A stretch of DNA of 7,471 nt. Source: a candidate division WWE3 bacterium CG_4_9_14_3_um_filter_43_9. Its GTDB lineage: Bacteria > Patescibacteriota > CPR3 > GCA-002780085. Below the pieces are notes generated by a model, which did not search any database, had not been told where the DNA came from, and saw nothing but the letters and a program-made list of their open reading frames with translations. Positions 1-6,293 of the stretch are shown one piece after another; position 1 is the stretch's first letter, and every line of letters starts with the position of its first letter. Made by a program: the position numbers and the translations under genes. Location: the NCBI GenBank assembly GCA_002791435.1, contig PFXB01000025.1, positions 1,862-9,332 on the forward strand, written 5' to 3'.

Positions 1-150
1 GCTCTGGCTGCCGGCAAGAAATGCTGTGCGCCTGCCTTGGTTTGGCCTGGGAACCAACGCGGGCAAATGTTGATCGAAAAATCTCGGAAGTAATCCGAAA
101 CTCCAGGAAGAAGTGGGGCAGGGCTCCTACCCTTTGCAGGGTAGTCTAAC
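1..150 (+). ncRNA. Structured GC-rich region, possibly the 3' tail of a tnpB element with its guide-type RNA
   Basis: No complete gene is visible here. The stretch is richer in G and C than the rest of the window and holds several hairpins: a 6-bp stem TTGGTT/AACCAA (37-42 with 52-57), a 5-bp stem TCGGA/TCCGA (84-88 with 94-98) and a 7-bp stem CTACCCT/AGGGTAG (127-133 with 138-144) with a 4-nt loop, followed by TCTAAC. From general memory of IS200/IS605 right ends, a GGCTCC lead-in, a short CCC/GGG hairpin with a TTT-containing loop and a GTAGTTCA-like tail resemble the end of a TnpB-associated RNA. Two forward frames stay open from the window edge (to 93 and to 149), as expected if a tnpB C-terminus runs into the RNA, but neither peptide is recognisable. 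It could instead be an unrelated structured RNA. The 5' boundary lies outside the window. Confidence 0.35.
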
Positions 151-186
151 GCAATCCCATAAGTCCCCACTTCCGATTCTTATTTT
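110..186 (+). terminator. Long branched hairpin followed by a T-rich tail; possible terminator
   Basis: Positions 110-118 (GAAGTGGGG) pair perfectly with 165-173 (CCCCACTTC), giving a 9-bp outer stem that encloses the 7-bp hairpin at 127-144 and a possible GGG/CCC helix (121-123 with 156-158). The sequence after it, GATTCTTATTTTA, is T-rich but interrupted. This could end transcription of whatever lies upstream and insulate the arginine operon promoter at 196-225. The 46-nt interior is long for a standard intrinsic terminator, so an RNA fold or an element end is equally possible. Confidence 0.35.
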
Positions 187-195
187 ACTAAGAAA

Positions 196-225
196 TTGGT
201 TAAAAAACAAACATTAAAATATAAG
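196..225 (+). promoter_or_regulatory. Probable promoter of the arginine operon
   Basis: A TTGGTT hexamer at 196-201 (three of six matches to the -35 consensus, with the important TTG kept) is followed after 18 nt by TATAAG at 220-225 (five of six matches to the -10). Transcription would begin near 231-233, leaving a leader of about 20 nt that carries the strong GAGGAG ribosome binding site at 242-247. No ArgR-type operator was evident by eye. Confidence 0.45.
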
Positions 226-253
226 GATTTCGTTGAAATAAGAGGAGTTAACT

Positions 254-1507
254 ATGGATTCAATCAAAAACTTTATTAATTACAAACAGAAAGAAATCAT
301 CTTATTGGTCAAAAAATTGATTTCAATTCAGAGCTTTAGCGGCCAGGAGTTGATGATTGCTGATTTTATTGCCAAATTTATAGCCGAAGAAGAGATTAAA
401 GTGATTAAACAAAAGCATGATCAGACGAACAATGTGATTGTCATCATCGGTAAAGGTGAACCAACCCTGATTTATAACGGTCATCTGGATACGGTTTGCC
501 CAACAGCAGAAATGTGGAAAATCACCAAACCATTGATACCGCTTGAACAGGATGGAAAGATTTTTGGTTTGGGCAGTACCGATATGAAGGGAGCCTTAGC
601 TTCTCTGATCTTTGCCGCTTTTTATTTAAAAGAAACAGATTTTCAAGGAAAATTGATTTTGGCGCTGACCGCCAAAGAGGAAATTGATGGTTCCGGTACC
701 AAGGCTTTTTTGGATTATGGGGTAAAAAAGAAGATTTTTACGATTCAAAAGACTGCGGCTTTAGTAGCGGAGGCGACGGCCATGCAAATGGTTTCCGTAG
801 GTTGCAGAGGAAGCGCTTTCATAACAATTCAAGTGAAAGGCAAGGGCGGCCATTCGGCCAATCCTGACAAAACCAAAAATCCGATCGGGAAATTAGCAGA
901 AATCATTCTCGATTTGCCAAGTTTTGTCGCTGACTTGGGAAAAAACTATAAAGACGAAATCTTGCCCTTGCCTACTGCTACACCGACTGCTTTTTGGTCA
1001 GGAGTTGTAAGCAAGGGAAGCGAGGTTTTAACTACAAAGAAAAATAGTGTTCCGTATCTTGCAGAAGCCATTTTTGATTTTAGGAATACGCCAAGGCTGA
1101 CTGAAAATAACTTTGAAGATTTTAAAAAAGAACTAAATCAGTTTTTAAAAAAGTTTAGTGCCGACGGTTTTAAAATTACCTGGGATTTTACCGCAAAACC
1201 AGGAACTGGTCACAAAATTGATCCTAACCACGACTTAATCAAATTAGCTAAAAAAACCTTAGAAGAAAATCTGGGAAGAGAAAATATCAAAATTGGCTTT
1301 GAGCAGGGTTCAAACGACGCCGCTGCTTTTGGGAATGTGGGCATCCCTGCAGTTAATAAAGTTGGCCCGGGAACAATTGGAGTTAACCATAAAGCCGATG
1401 AATATGTTGAGATTAAAAATATCCTTTTGGCTACAGAATTCTATATCAAATTTGCCCTAAATTACTTTAACCATTTTGGAGGCAAAAATGTCAACCCAAA
1501 AAATTGA
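254..1507 (+). CDS. M20-family metallopeptidase/deacylase (ArgE/DapE/acetylcitrulline deacetylase-like)
   Basis: This is a 417-residue cytoplasmic zinc-dependent hydrolase of the M20 family, which removes acyl groups or a terminal amino acid from N-acyl amino acids and dipeptides. The family signatures are all visible: GHLDTV (metal ligand His77 and catalytic Asp79), GSTDMKG (bridging Asp110), AKEEIDGSG (catalytic Glu142, ligand Glu143), VAEAT (Glu173), GGHSANP in the lid/dimerisation domain (His200), GSNDAAAF (Asn354, Asp355) and GVNHKADEY (ligand His379). Length fits the family and nothing is missing. The ATG at 254 follows GAGGAG by 6 nt. It is the first gene of the operon, and its last 20 nt overlap argH. 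Because argG and argH follow, N-acetylcitrulline or N-acetylornithine deacetylase is an attractive role. Succinyl-diaminopimelate desuccinylase or a general dipeptidase cannot be excluded, since motifs alone do not set specificity, so no gene symbol is given. Confidence 0.9.
   Translation: MDSIKNFINYKQKEIILLVKKLISIQSFSGQELMIADFIAKFIAEEEIKVIKQKHDQTNNVIVIIGKGEPTLIYNGHLDTVCPTAEMWKITKPLIPLEQDGKIFGLGSTDMKGALASLIFAAFYLKETDFQGKLILALTAKEEIDGSGTKAFLDYGVKKKIFTIQKTAALVAEATAMQMVSVGCRGSAFITIQVKGKGGHSANPDKTKNPIGKLAEIILDLPSFVADLGKNYKDEILPLPTATPTAFWSGVVSKGSEVLTTKKNSVPYLAEAIFDFRNTPRLTENNFEDFKKELNQFLKKFSADGFKITWDFTAKPGTGHKIDPNHDLIKLAKKTLEENLGRENIKIGFEQGSNDAAAFGNVGIPAVNKVGPGTIGVNHKADEYVEIKNILLATEFYIKFALNYFNHFGGKNVNPKN
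1478..1482 (+). promoter_or_regulatory. Ribosome binding site that fixes the argH start
   Basis: GGAGG lies 5 nt before the ATG at 1488. It sits inside the last codons of the upstream M20 gene, so the two genes are probably translationally coupled. A TTG at 1476 opens the same frame four codons earlier, but it overlaps the start of this site and has no comparable site of its own, so ATG 1488 is preferred. Confidence 0.8.
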
Positions 1508-3002
1508 AAAATTATGGGGTTTGGCTTTTCAACAAGAACCCGCCGAATCAATCATTAAATTTACCGCCGGTAGAGACGTTTTTGGCATTAAAGCCGCCGA
1601 CTATAAGCTTTTGCCCTATGATTTTTGGGGCAATAAAGCTCATTGTGTCATGCTTTCCAAACAGGAAATTATCGGGATAAAAGATGCTCAAGTAATTTTA
1701 CAGGGCTTAGCACAAATCGAAAAGCTGTCAAAGGAAGGAAAATTTTCCCTTGATCCTGCCAAAGAAGACGTACACACCAATATTGAGTCGTGGTTGATTG
1801 AAAAATACGGAATAGAGTCGGCCGGAAAATTGCATACCGCCAGATCAAGAAATGATCAGGTTGTTCTTGATCTAAGGCTATACCTGCGTGATCAAAACCT
1901 AAAATTGGTTTTACAAAATATCAAACTTGTCGAAGGCCTGATAACACAAGCCCAAAAGTTTAAAGATTGTCTGGTCCCGGGTTTTACCCACCATCAACAC
2001 GCGATGGTTACAACCTTTGGCCATATTTTACTGGCTTTTGCAACAATGCTTGCCAGAGATAATCAAAGGTTATTGCATTGGTTTAACCTTCATAACTTCA
2101 ATCCTTTAGGAAGTGTCGTTGGCTATGGTACCAGCTTTCCCATTGATCAAAAATTCACTTCCCAACTTTTAGGTTTTGACAGAGTCGAGATTAACTCACT
2201 GGACGTGATTACTAATAGATGGGAAGCCGAGGCGGATTTAGCTTTTGCCATAAGCGTTTTAATGAACCACCTTTCAATCTTGGCAGAAACACTAATTCTT
2301 TTTTCGATGCCGGAATTTAAGATGCTGAAACTGGCTGATCAGTTTTCGACTGGCAGTTCGATTATGCCCCAAAAGAAAAATCCCGACCCCCTTGAAGTTA
2401 TCAAGGGAAAAGCCGGTCTGGCGGCAGGCTTGGTGCAAGGCCTACTTAGCATTGGTAAGGGTAGTTTCATTGGTTATAACAGAGATTCACAATGGACCAA
2501 ATATCTTATTTTTGACCTGCTTGATGAATGTTTGCCGGCGCCAGGGGTGATGAAAGAAGTAATTGAGAACCTAAAGGTGAACAAAGAACAAATGAGAAAA
2601 TGGTGTCAGGTTGGTTTTATTGGCGCCACCACCCTTTTGGAGCAGCTGGTTTTAAATTTTAAAATTCCTTTCAGGAAAGCCAAAATGGTTATGGAAAAAG
2701 CAGTCAAATACTCAGAAGGAGAAGAAAAAGTGACCAGCGCTGCTTTAAAAAAGTCTTTGGAGGAAGAGGAGATGGCCATTAATCTGGCGCAAAAACAAGT
2801 TGATCAATGGCAAGAACCTGATGAAATTGTCAAATTAAACAAGTCTTTGGGCGGGCCGGGACCTAAACTTTTGCATAAAAATAGTAATGACCTTCTTCTA
2901 CAAATTAAAAAACAACAAAAGTGGGTAGAAGGAAAAGTTACCCAAAAGAAAAAATCAATTGAGTTTTTAAACCAGCAAATTAATGAAATCATGGAGGCGT
3001 AA
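1488..3002 (+). CDS. argH: Argininosuccinate lyase
   Basis: ArgH splits argininosuccinate into arginine and fumarate, the last step of arginine synthesis, as a cytoplasmic homotetramer of the fumarase/aspartase superfamily. Visible signatures are KLWG near the N-terminus (residues 8-11), EDVHTNIE (93-100), ARSRNDQV (118-125), the GFTHHQHA segment (165-172) with Thr167 and the acid/base His168, and the superfamily loop GSSIMPQKKNP (289-299) with its catalytic serine. The usual NRDLQEDK-type motif reads NRDSQWTKY (331-339), keeping Arg, Asp, Gln and Lys. At 504 residues it is about 40 longer than typical bacterial ArgH; the excess is a lysine- and glutamine-rich, probably helical tail after GGPGP (455-459). 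That GGP segment and tail recall archaeal-type ArgH, a judgement from memory. It overlaps the M20 gene by 20 nt and is followed by the mini-ORF at 3005. Start chosen from GGAGG at 1478-1482. Confidence 0.95.
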   Translation: MSTQKIEKLWGLAFQQEPAESIIKFTAGRDVFGIKAADYKLLPYDFWGNKAHCVMLSKQEIIGIKDAQVILQGLAQIEKLSKEGKFSLDPAKEDVHTNIESWLIEKYGIESAGKLHTARSRNDQVVLDLRLYLRDQNLKLVLQNIKLVEGLITQAQKFKDCLVPGFTHHQHAMVTTFGHILLAFATMLARDNQRLLHWFNLHNFNPLGSVVGYGTSFPIDQKFTSQLLGFDRVEINSLDVITNRWEAEADLAFAISVLMNHLSILAETLILFSMPEFKMLKLADQFSTGSSIMPQKKNPDPLEVIKGKAGLAAGLVQGLLSIGKGSFIGYNRDSQWTKYLIFDLLDECLPAPGVMKEVIENLKVNKEQMRKWCQVGFIGATTLLEQLVLNFKIPFRKAKMVMEKAVKYSEGEEKVTSAALKKSLEEEEMAINLAQKQVDQWQEPDEIVKLNKSLGGPGPKLLHKNSNDLLLQIKKQQKWVEGKVTQKKKSIEFLNQQINEIMEA

Positions 3003-3004
3003 CT

Positions 3005-3037
3005 ATGAAATATCGATGGCGATGGAGGAATTTTTAA
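3005..3037 (+). CDS. Arginine-rich 10-residue mini-ORF, candidate leader peptide of argG
   Basis: An ATG 2 nt after the argH stop opens a 10-codon frame, MKYRWRWRNF, ended by TAA. It has one of the best ribosome binding sites in the window, GGAGG at 2993-2997, 7 nt before the ATG. Three of ten codons are arginine (CGA, CGA, AGG), two of them the usually rare CGA and AGG, alternating with tryptophan. It lies 45 nt before argG and in the same reading frame. Known leader peptides of amino-acid operons are short, well initiated and rich in the regulated amino acid, so a role in sensing arginine or charged tRNA-Arg for argG expression is plausible. Very short frames also arise by chance, and the binding site may simply be a leftover of an older gene junction. 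No function is established. Confidence 0.4.
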   Translation: MKYRWRWRNF

Positions 3038-3052
3038 AGAAATCAATCTTTA
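3035..3052 (+). promoter_or_regulatory. Small stem-loop over the mini-ORF stop codon, with alternative pairing to the argG ribosome binding site
   Basis: TAAAGA (3035-3040, including the mini-ORF stop) can pair with TCTTTA (3047-3052) around a 6-nt loop. The same TCTTT can instead pair with AAAGG (3070-3074, with one G-T pair), which is the argG ribosome binding site. Both stems are short and AT-rich, so stability is doubtful. The TATACT at 3051-3056 also resembles a -10 box, but no good -35 precedes it. Confidence 0.22.
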
Positions 3053-3070
3053 TACTTAAGTTTAAAAAGA

Positions 3071-3075
3071 AAGGA
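3071..3075 (+). promoter_or_regulatory. Ribosome binding site that fixes the argG GTG start
   Basis: AAGGA lies 7 nt before the GTG at 3083. In this frame the nearest upstream stop is TAA at 3035 and no other start codon lies between, so GTG is the only start that keeps the full ArgG N-terminus. Confidence 0.75.
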
Positions 3076-3082
3076 ATTATTC

Positions 3083-4354
3083 GTGGAATCTAAAAAAGAA
3101 TATTTCAAAATTGCCTCACACGAAGGGAAAAAAGGAGAAATTAAAAAAGTGGTTCTTCTTTACTCCGGAGGACTGGATACTTCTTGTATGCTGAAGTGGA
3201 TCCAAGATGAATATCAATGTGAATTGATTGCTCTTACTCTTGATTTAGGGCAGCAGTTAGGAGATTTGGGGAAGGCAAAAGAAAAAGCGCTTAAATTGGG
3301 GGCAAAAAAAGCATATCTTTTGGATTGCCAAGACGAGTTTGCTGAAGAATATATTGCCAAGGGAATTAGGGCCAATGCCACGTATCAAGGAGACTATCAC
3401 TTAAGCACCCCCTTGGGAAGACCGCTACTGGCCAAAAAAGCGGTAGAGATCGCAAAACTGGAAGGAGCCGATGCGATTGCCCACGGTTGTACCGGTAAAG
3501 GTAATGATCAGGTTAGAATTGAGACTTCTGTCCTGTGTTTCAATCCAGATATCAAGATTATTGCACCAGTTAGAGAATGGGCGATGGGCAGGGACGAGGA
3601 AATTGAGTATGCCAAGAAAAACAATATTCCTATTACCAAAGCCTTGGATAAAACCCAGGAATGTCCCTATAGCGAAGATGATAATATGTGGGGTGTAACC
3701 TGGGAAGGGGGCGAGATCGAAGATCCTAAACTAGAGCCCAAACTAGATAAAATTCTTCAAGTTTGTAACCTTCCAGAAAAGGCGCCTGACCAAAAAGAGG
3801 AGATAGTGCTTTATTTTGAAAAGGGTATACCCACTCACCTCAACGGCCAAAAAATGAAATTGGCAGAGCTGATTATGAAATTAAACAAGATAGCTGGGAA
3901 ACACGGTGTAGGCTATACAATTTTGATTGAAGACAGGCTGGTCGGTCTTAAAGTGAGAGGGGTTTATGAACTTCCTGCCGCGCATGTTATTACGATGGCT
4001 CATTACAATCTCGAAAAATTAGTTTCCACCCAGGAAGAGAATGCGTTTAAAGAAATCGTGGATTCGAAATGGGCCCATCTATGTTATAGCGCTAAATGGA
4101 TGGAGCCGACGATGAGCCATCTTAACGCCTATATTGAAGATATGAATCAGAAGGTAACCGGTAAAGTGAAGTTAAGTCTTTACAAAGGTAAGGCGGAGGT
4201 GGTGGCGGTTGATTCACCCAACTCCTTGTTTGATCTGAATTTGGCCACCTTTAATAAGAATGCCAAGTTTAATCAAAATTCATCGGCTGGGTTCATTGAA
4301 ATCTATGGACTGGGTATGAAAACCGCCTGGAGTATTAAGAAAGCAAAAGAATAG
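3083..4354 (+). CDS. argG: Argininosuccinate synthase
   Basis: ArgG joins citrulline and aspartate using ATP to give argininosuccinate, the substrate of ArgH, in the cytoplasm; the family enzyme is a homotetramer. The N-type ATP pyrophosphatase P-loop is YSGGLDTS (residues 27-34). Other family signatures are STPLGRPLLAKK (108-119, matching the usual SLARPLIAK block), HGCTGKGNDQVR (134-145, aspartate/citrulline site), PVREWAMGRDEEIEYA (162-177), YSEDDNMWG (196-204), and GYTILIEDRLVGLKVRGVYE (277-296) in the synthetase domain. It is 423 residues long and complete, near the family norm, with about 20 extra lysine-rich residues before the P-loop. It starts at GTG and is separated from argH by an 80-nt gap that holds the arginine-rich mini-ORF, which may modulate it. 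A terminator-like hairpin follows the stop. Confidence 0.96.
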   Translation: MESKKEYFKIASHEGKKGEIKKVVLLYSGGLDTSCMLKWIQDEYQCELIALTLDLGQQLGDLGKAKEKALKLGAKKAYLLDCQDEFAEEYIAKGIRANATYQGDYHLSTPLGRPLLAKKAVEIAKLEGADAIAHGCTGKGNDQVRIETSVLCFNPDIKIIAPVREWAMGRDEEIEYAKKNNIPITKALDKTQECPYSEDDNMWGVTWEGGEIEDPKLEPKLDKILQVCNLPEKAPDQKEEIVLYFEKGIPTHLNGQKMKLAELIMKLNKIAGKHGVGYTILIEDRLVGLKVRGVYELPAAHVITMAHYNLEKLVSTQEENAFKEIVDSKWAHLCYSAKWMEPTMSHLNAYIEDMNQKVTGKVKLSLYKGKAEVVAVDSPNSLFDLNLATFNKNAKFNQNSSAGFIEIYGLGMKTAWSIKKAKE

Positions 4355-4372
4355 CTAATGACATAAAAATTG

Positions 4373-4426
4373 AGGGGGAGGACGTTTTTCTCACGAAGGC
4401 ATCCTTCTCCTAAATCATTTTCTATT
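4373..4426 (+). terminator. Probable terminator of the M20-argH-argG operon
   Basis: AGGGGGAGGA (4373-4382) pairs over 10 positions, two of them G-T, with TCCTTCTCCT (4402-4411), around a 19-nt loop. The tail AAATCATTTTCTATTT is T-rich but interrupted. The position, 18 nt after the argG stop and ahead of a separate argS promoter, supports a terminator. The loop is large and the U-tract imperfect, so termination may be partial. Confidence 0.55.
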
Positions 4427-4457
4427 TAAATTAACCCTTACGAGCAGAATTAAAAAA

Positions 4458-4466
4458 TGATATGAT
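4458..4466 (+). promoter_or_regulatory. Extended -10 promoter of argS, giving a leaderless or near-leaderless message
   Basis: TGATATGAT matches the extended -10 consensus TGnTATAAT at all but one position. A weak -35 candidate, TTACGA, lies 17 nt upstream at 4438-4443. Transcription should begin around 4472-4474, only 2-4 nt before the argS ATG at 4476, and no purine-rich ribosome binding site precedes that ATG. Confidence 0.55.
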
Positions 4467-4475
4467 TTAACCGCC

Positions 4476-6251
4476 ATGGAAAATTCTAGCGAACTAACAA
4501 TTTCCTTCCAAATCAAACAAGCTATTCTACAGTCATTATCTGGAGTCTTTAGTTCTCAACGGGCGGGATTGCATATGGAAGATATTCATCTTGAACACCC
4601 GGCGGATGAGAACCATGGTGATTTTGCTACCAATTTAGCCTTAGCCTTTTTGAAGAAAAATTCCAGCCAATTAGCTAAAGAAAATATCAAAAACCCCCTT
4701 GAGCTTGCTCAAGCAATTTCCCAAAAAATCAAATTAGATTTCATCAAAAAAATAGAAGTTGTCAAACCAGGCTTTATTAATTTTTGGTTAACGGAAGATT
4801 TCCTTTTTTGTCAGTTGGAGGAGGCGATCGCTAAAAAAGGCAATTACGGCAGGAGAGAGGCTAACGGCCAAAAAATCATGGTTGAGTTTGCCCACCCCAA
4901 CACCCACAAACTTTTCCATATCGGGCACTTGCGCAATATCACTTTGGGCGAATCAATCTGTCGGATTTTAGAATTTGGCGGTTACACAATTTTTCGTACC
5001 AATTACCAGGGTGACGTGGGTATGCATATCGCCAAGTGTTTATGGGCAATTATAAATACTGAAAATTATCGAGAAGAAATAAATGAATTGAAAACTCTTG
5101 ATCAAAAAATTAATTTTTTGGGTCAAGCTTATACGGTTGGGAATAAAGCTTACGAAACCGATGAAAAAGCCAAAATTGAAATTCACAGGATAAACGAAAA
5201 AATATATACCCGCGATCGCGAAATTTATGTTTTATGGAAGCAAACGCGCCAGTGGAGTTTGGATTACTTTGACAGAATTTACAGAAGACTTTACACTAGT
5301 TTTAACCGCCTGTATTTTGAAAGTGAAGTTTGGGAGTCAGGGAAAAAGATAGTTCTGATGTTTTTAAAAAAAGGTGTTTTTGAAAAAAGCGAGGGAGCAA
5401 TTATTTTCCGCGGAGAAAAATACGGGCTTCATAATCGAGTCTTTATCAATAGTCAAGGATTACCAACCTATGAGGCCAAAGATATGGGTTTGGGAAATTT
5501 ACAGTTCAACGACTGGCAGGCCGATCGTTATATTCATATAGTCGGGCCAGAGCAAAGCGGTTATTTCGAAGTCGTTTTTAAGGCTTTGGAATTTGTCAAG
5601 CCGGAGATGAAAGGAAAAGAATATCACCGTTCTTACGGTTGGGTAAGATTAAAAGAAGGAAAAATGTCATCACGGGCCGGTAATGTAGTAACCGGAGAAA
5701 GTCTCTTGGAAGAGGCAGAAATAAAATTATCCAGCAATTTTAAGTTCGATTTTAAAGAACAAGATAAGGAAAGAATTTTGGAAGAAATAGCGATTGGAGC
5801 AGTCAAATATTCGATGTTGAAATATTCACCCGAAACTGAGTTTGTGTTTGACATGCAGGAATCAATTTCCTTGGACGGAAACTCAGGCCCTTATTTACAA
5901 TATACCCATGCGCGTTGTTTGTCTGTTTTGGAAAAGGCAAAATTGGGAAATGATCTTCAAAAAACGGGGCTGAAATTTGAGAGATTGGAAGCCGCTGAAA
6001 AAGCTATCTTGCGCAAAATATATCTTTTTCCAGAGGTAGTTTACGACGCGGCTCAACGTCTATCGCCAAATATTATCTGTAATTATCTTTATGATTTAGC
6101 CCAAAAATACAATCTTTTCTATAATGAATATCCCATTTTACGAGCCGAGAAAAAAATAAAGATCTTCAGGGTAAAGCTAACCTTGGCGGTTAACCAGCTT
6201 TTGGAAAATGGATTATTTTTGTTAGGTATTAAAGCTCCGGAAAAAATGTAG
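4476..6251 (+). CDS. argS: Arginyl-tRNA synthetase
   Basis: ArgS charges tRNA-Arg with arginine using ATP, in the cytoplasm. It is a complete class I synthetase of 591 residues, within the usual range. In order: the N-terminal Add-1 tRNA-binding domain (about 1-110, with HGDFATNLA at 47-55), the catalytic Rossmann domain opening with FAHPNTHKLFHIGHLRN (138-154, HIGH signature 148-151), NYQGDVG (176-182), a GPEQSGYFEVV segment (357-367), the KMSSR loop (396-400), and the DALR anticodon-binding domain (about 470-591, with LAQKYNLFYN at 541-550) ending in the typical NGLFLLGIKAPEKM. Many bacterial ArgRS have a degenerate KMSK region, whereas here it is a clear KMSSR. It sits 121 nt after argG behind its own promoter, so it is probably transcribed separately while using the product of the upstream operon. 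It has no ribosome binding site, consistent with leaderless initiation. Confidence 0.96.
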   Translation: MENSSELTISFQIKQAILQSLSGVFSSQRAGLHMEDIHLEHPADENHGDFATNLALAFLKKNSSQLAKENIKNPLELAQAISQKIKLDFIKKIEVVKPGFINFWLTEDFLFCQLEEAIAKKGNYGRREANGQKIMVEFAHPNTHKLFHIGHLRNITLGESICRILEFGGYTIFRTNYQGDVGMHIAKCLWAIINTENYREEINELKTLDQKINFLGQAYTVGNKAYETDEKAKIEIHRINEKIYTRDREIYVLWKQTRQWSLDYFDRIYRRLYTSFNRLYFESEVWESGKKIVLMFLKKGVFEKSEGAIIFRGEKYGLHNRVFINSQGLPTYEAKDMGLGNLQFNDWQADRYIHIVGPEQSGYFEVVFKALEFVKPEMKGKEYHRSYGWVRLKEGKMSSRAGNVVTGESLLEEAEIKLSSNFKFDFKEQDKERILEEIAIGAVKYSMLKYSPETEFVFDMQESISLDGNSGPYLQYTHARCLSVLEKAKLGNDLQKTGLKFERLEAAEKAILRKIYLFPEVVYDAAQRLSPNIICNYLYDLAQKYNLFYNEYPILRAEKKIKIFRVKLTLAVNQLLENGLFLLGIKAPEKM

Positions 6252-6293
6252 GGAAGAACTCAAAAGTCAAATATCAAAACTGGGAAGAAACCA

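Noticed and set aside
3..149. Open frame of 48 codons from the window edge
   Set aside because: No recognised protein; overlapping open frames and strong hairpins favour a structured RNA or element end over an independent gene. Kept only as context for the tnpB idea.
1..195. tRNA, tmRNA, RNase P, SRP, 6S or T-box RNA
   Set aside because: None of their signature sequences (T-loop GTTCGAATCC, GGAAGCAGCC, GAGGAAAGTCC, GGGTGGTACCGCG) is present on either strand by eye.
1476..1487. TTG start extending ArgH by four residues
   Set aside because: The GGAGG at 1478-1482 is ideally spaced for ATG 1488 and would overlap the TTG start itself.
1505..1507. UGA recoded as glycine (Gracilibacteria/SR1 code)
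   Set aside because: The UGA ends the M20 protein where the family normally ends and none of the other long genes has an internal in-frame UGA, so the standard code fits.
2804..3046. Minus-strand frame of 80 codons over the argH 3' end
   Set aside because: It lies almost wholly antisense to well-conserved argH sequence, has no recognisable motifs and is a low-complexity Ser/Phe-rich mirror of lysine-rich coding.
3016..3093. 25-codon frame (starts MAMEEF) overlapping the argG start
   Set aside because: No ribosome binding site at a suitable distance; the sequence is AT-driven Lys/Ile/Phe, so it looks like a chance frame, although its stop does overlap the argG start.
3471..3698. Plus-strand 75-codon frame inside argG
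   Set aside because: Fully contained in argG in another frame across its most conserved motifs; no family features.
5633..5854. Minus-strand 73-codon frame inside argS
   Set aside because: Antisense to the KMSSR and downstream region of argS; no motifs or ribosome binding site worth noting.
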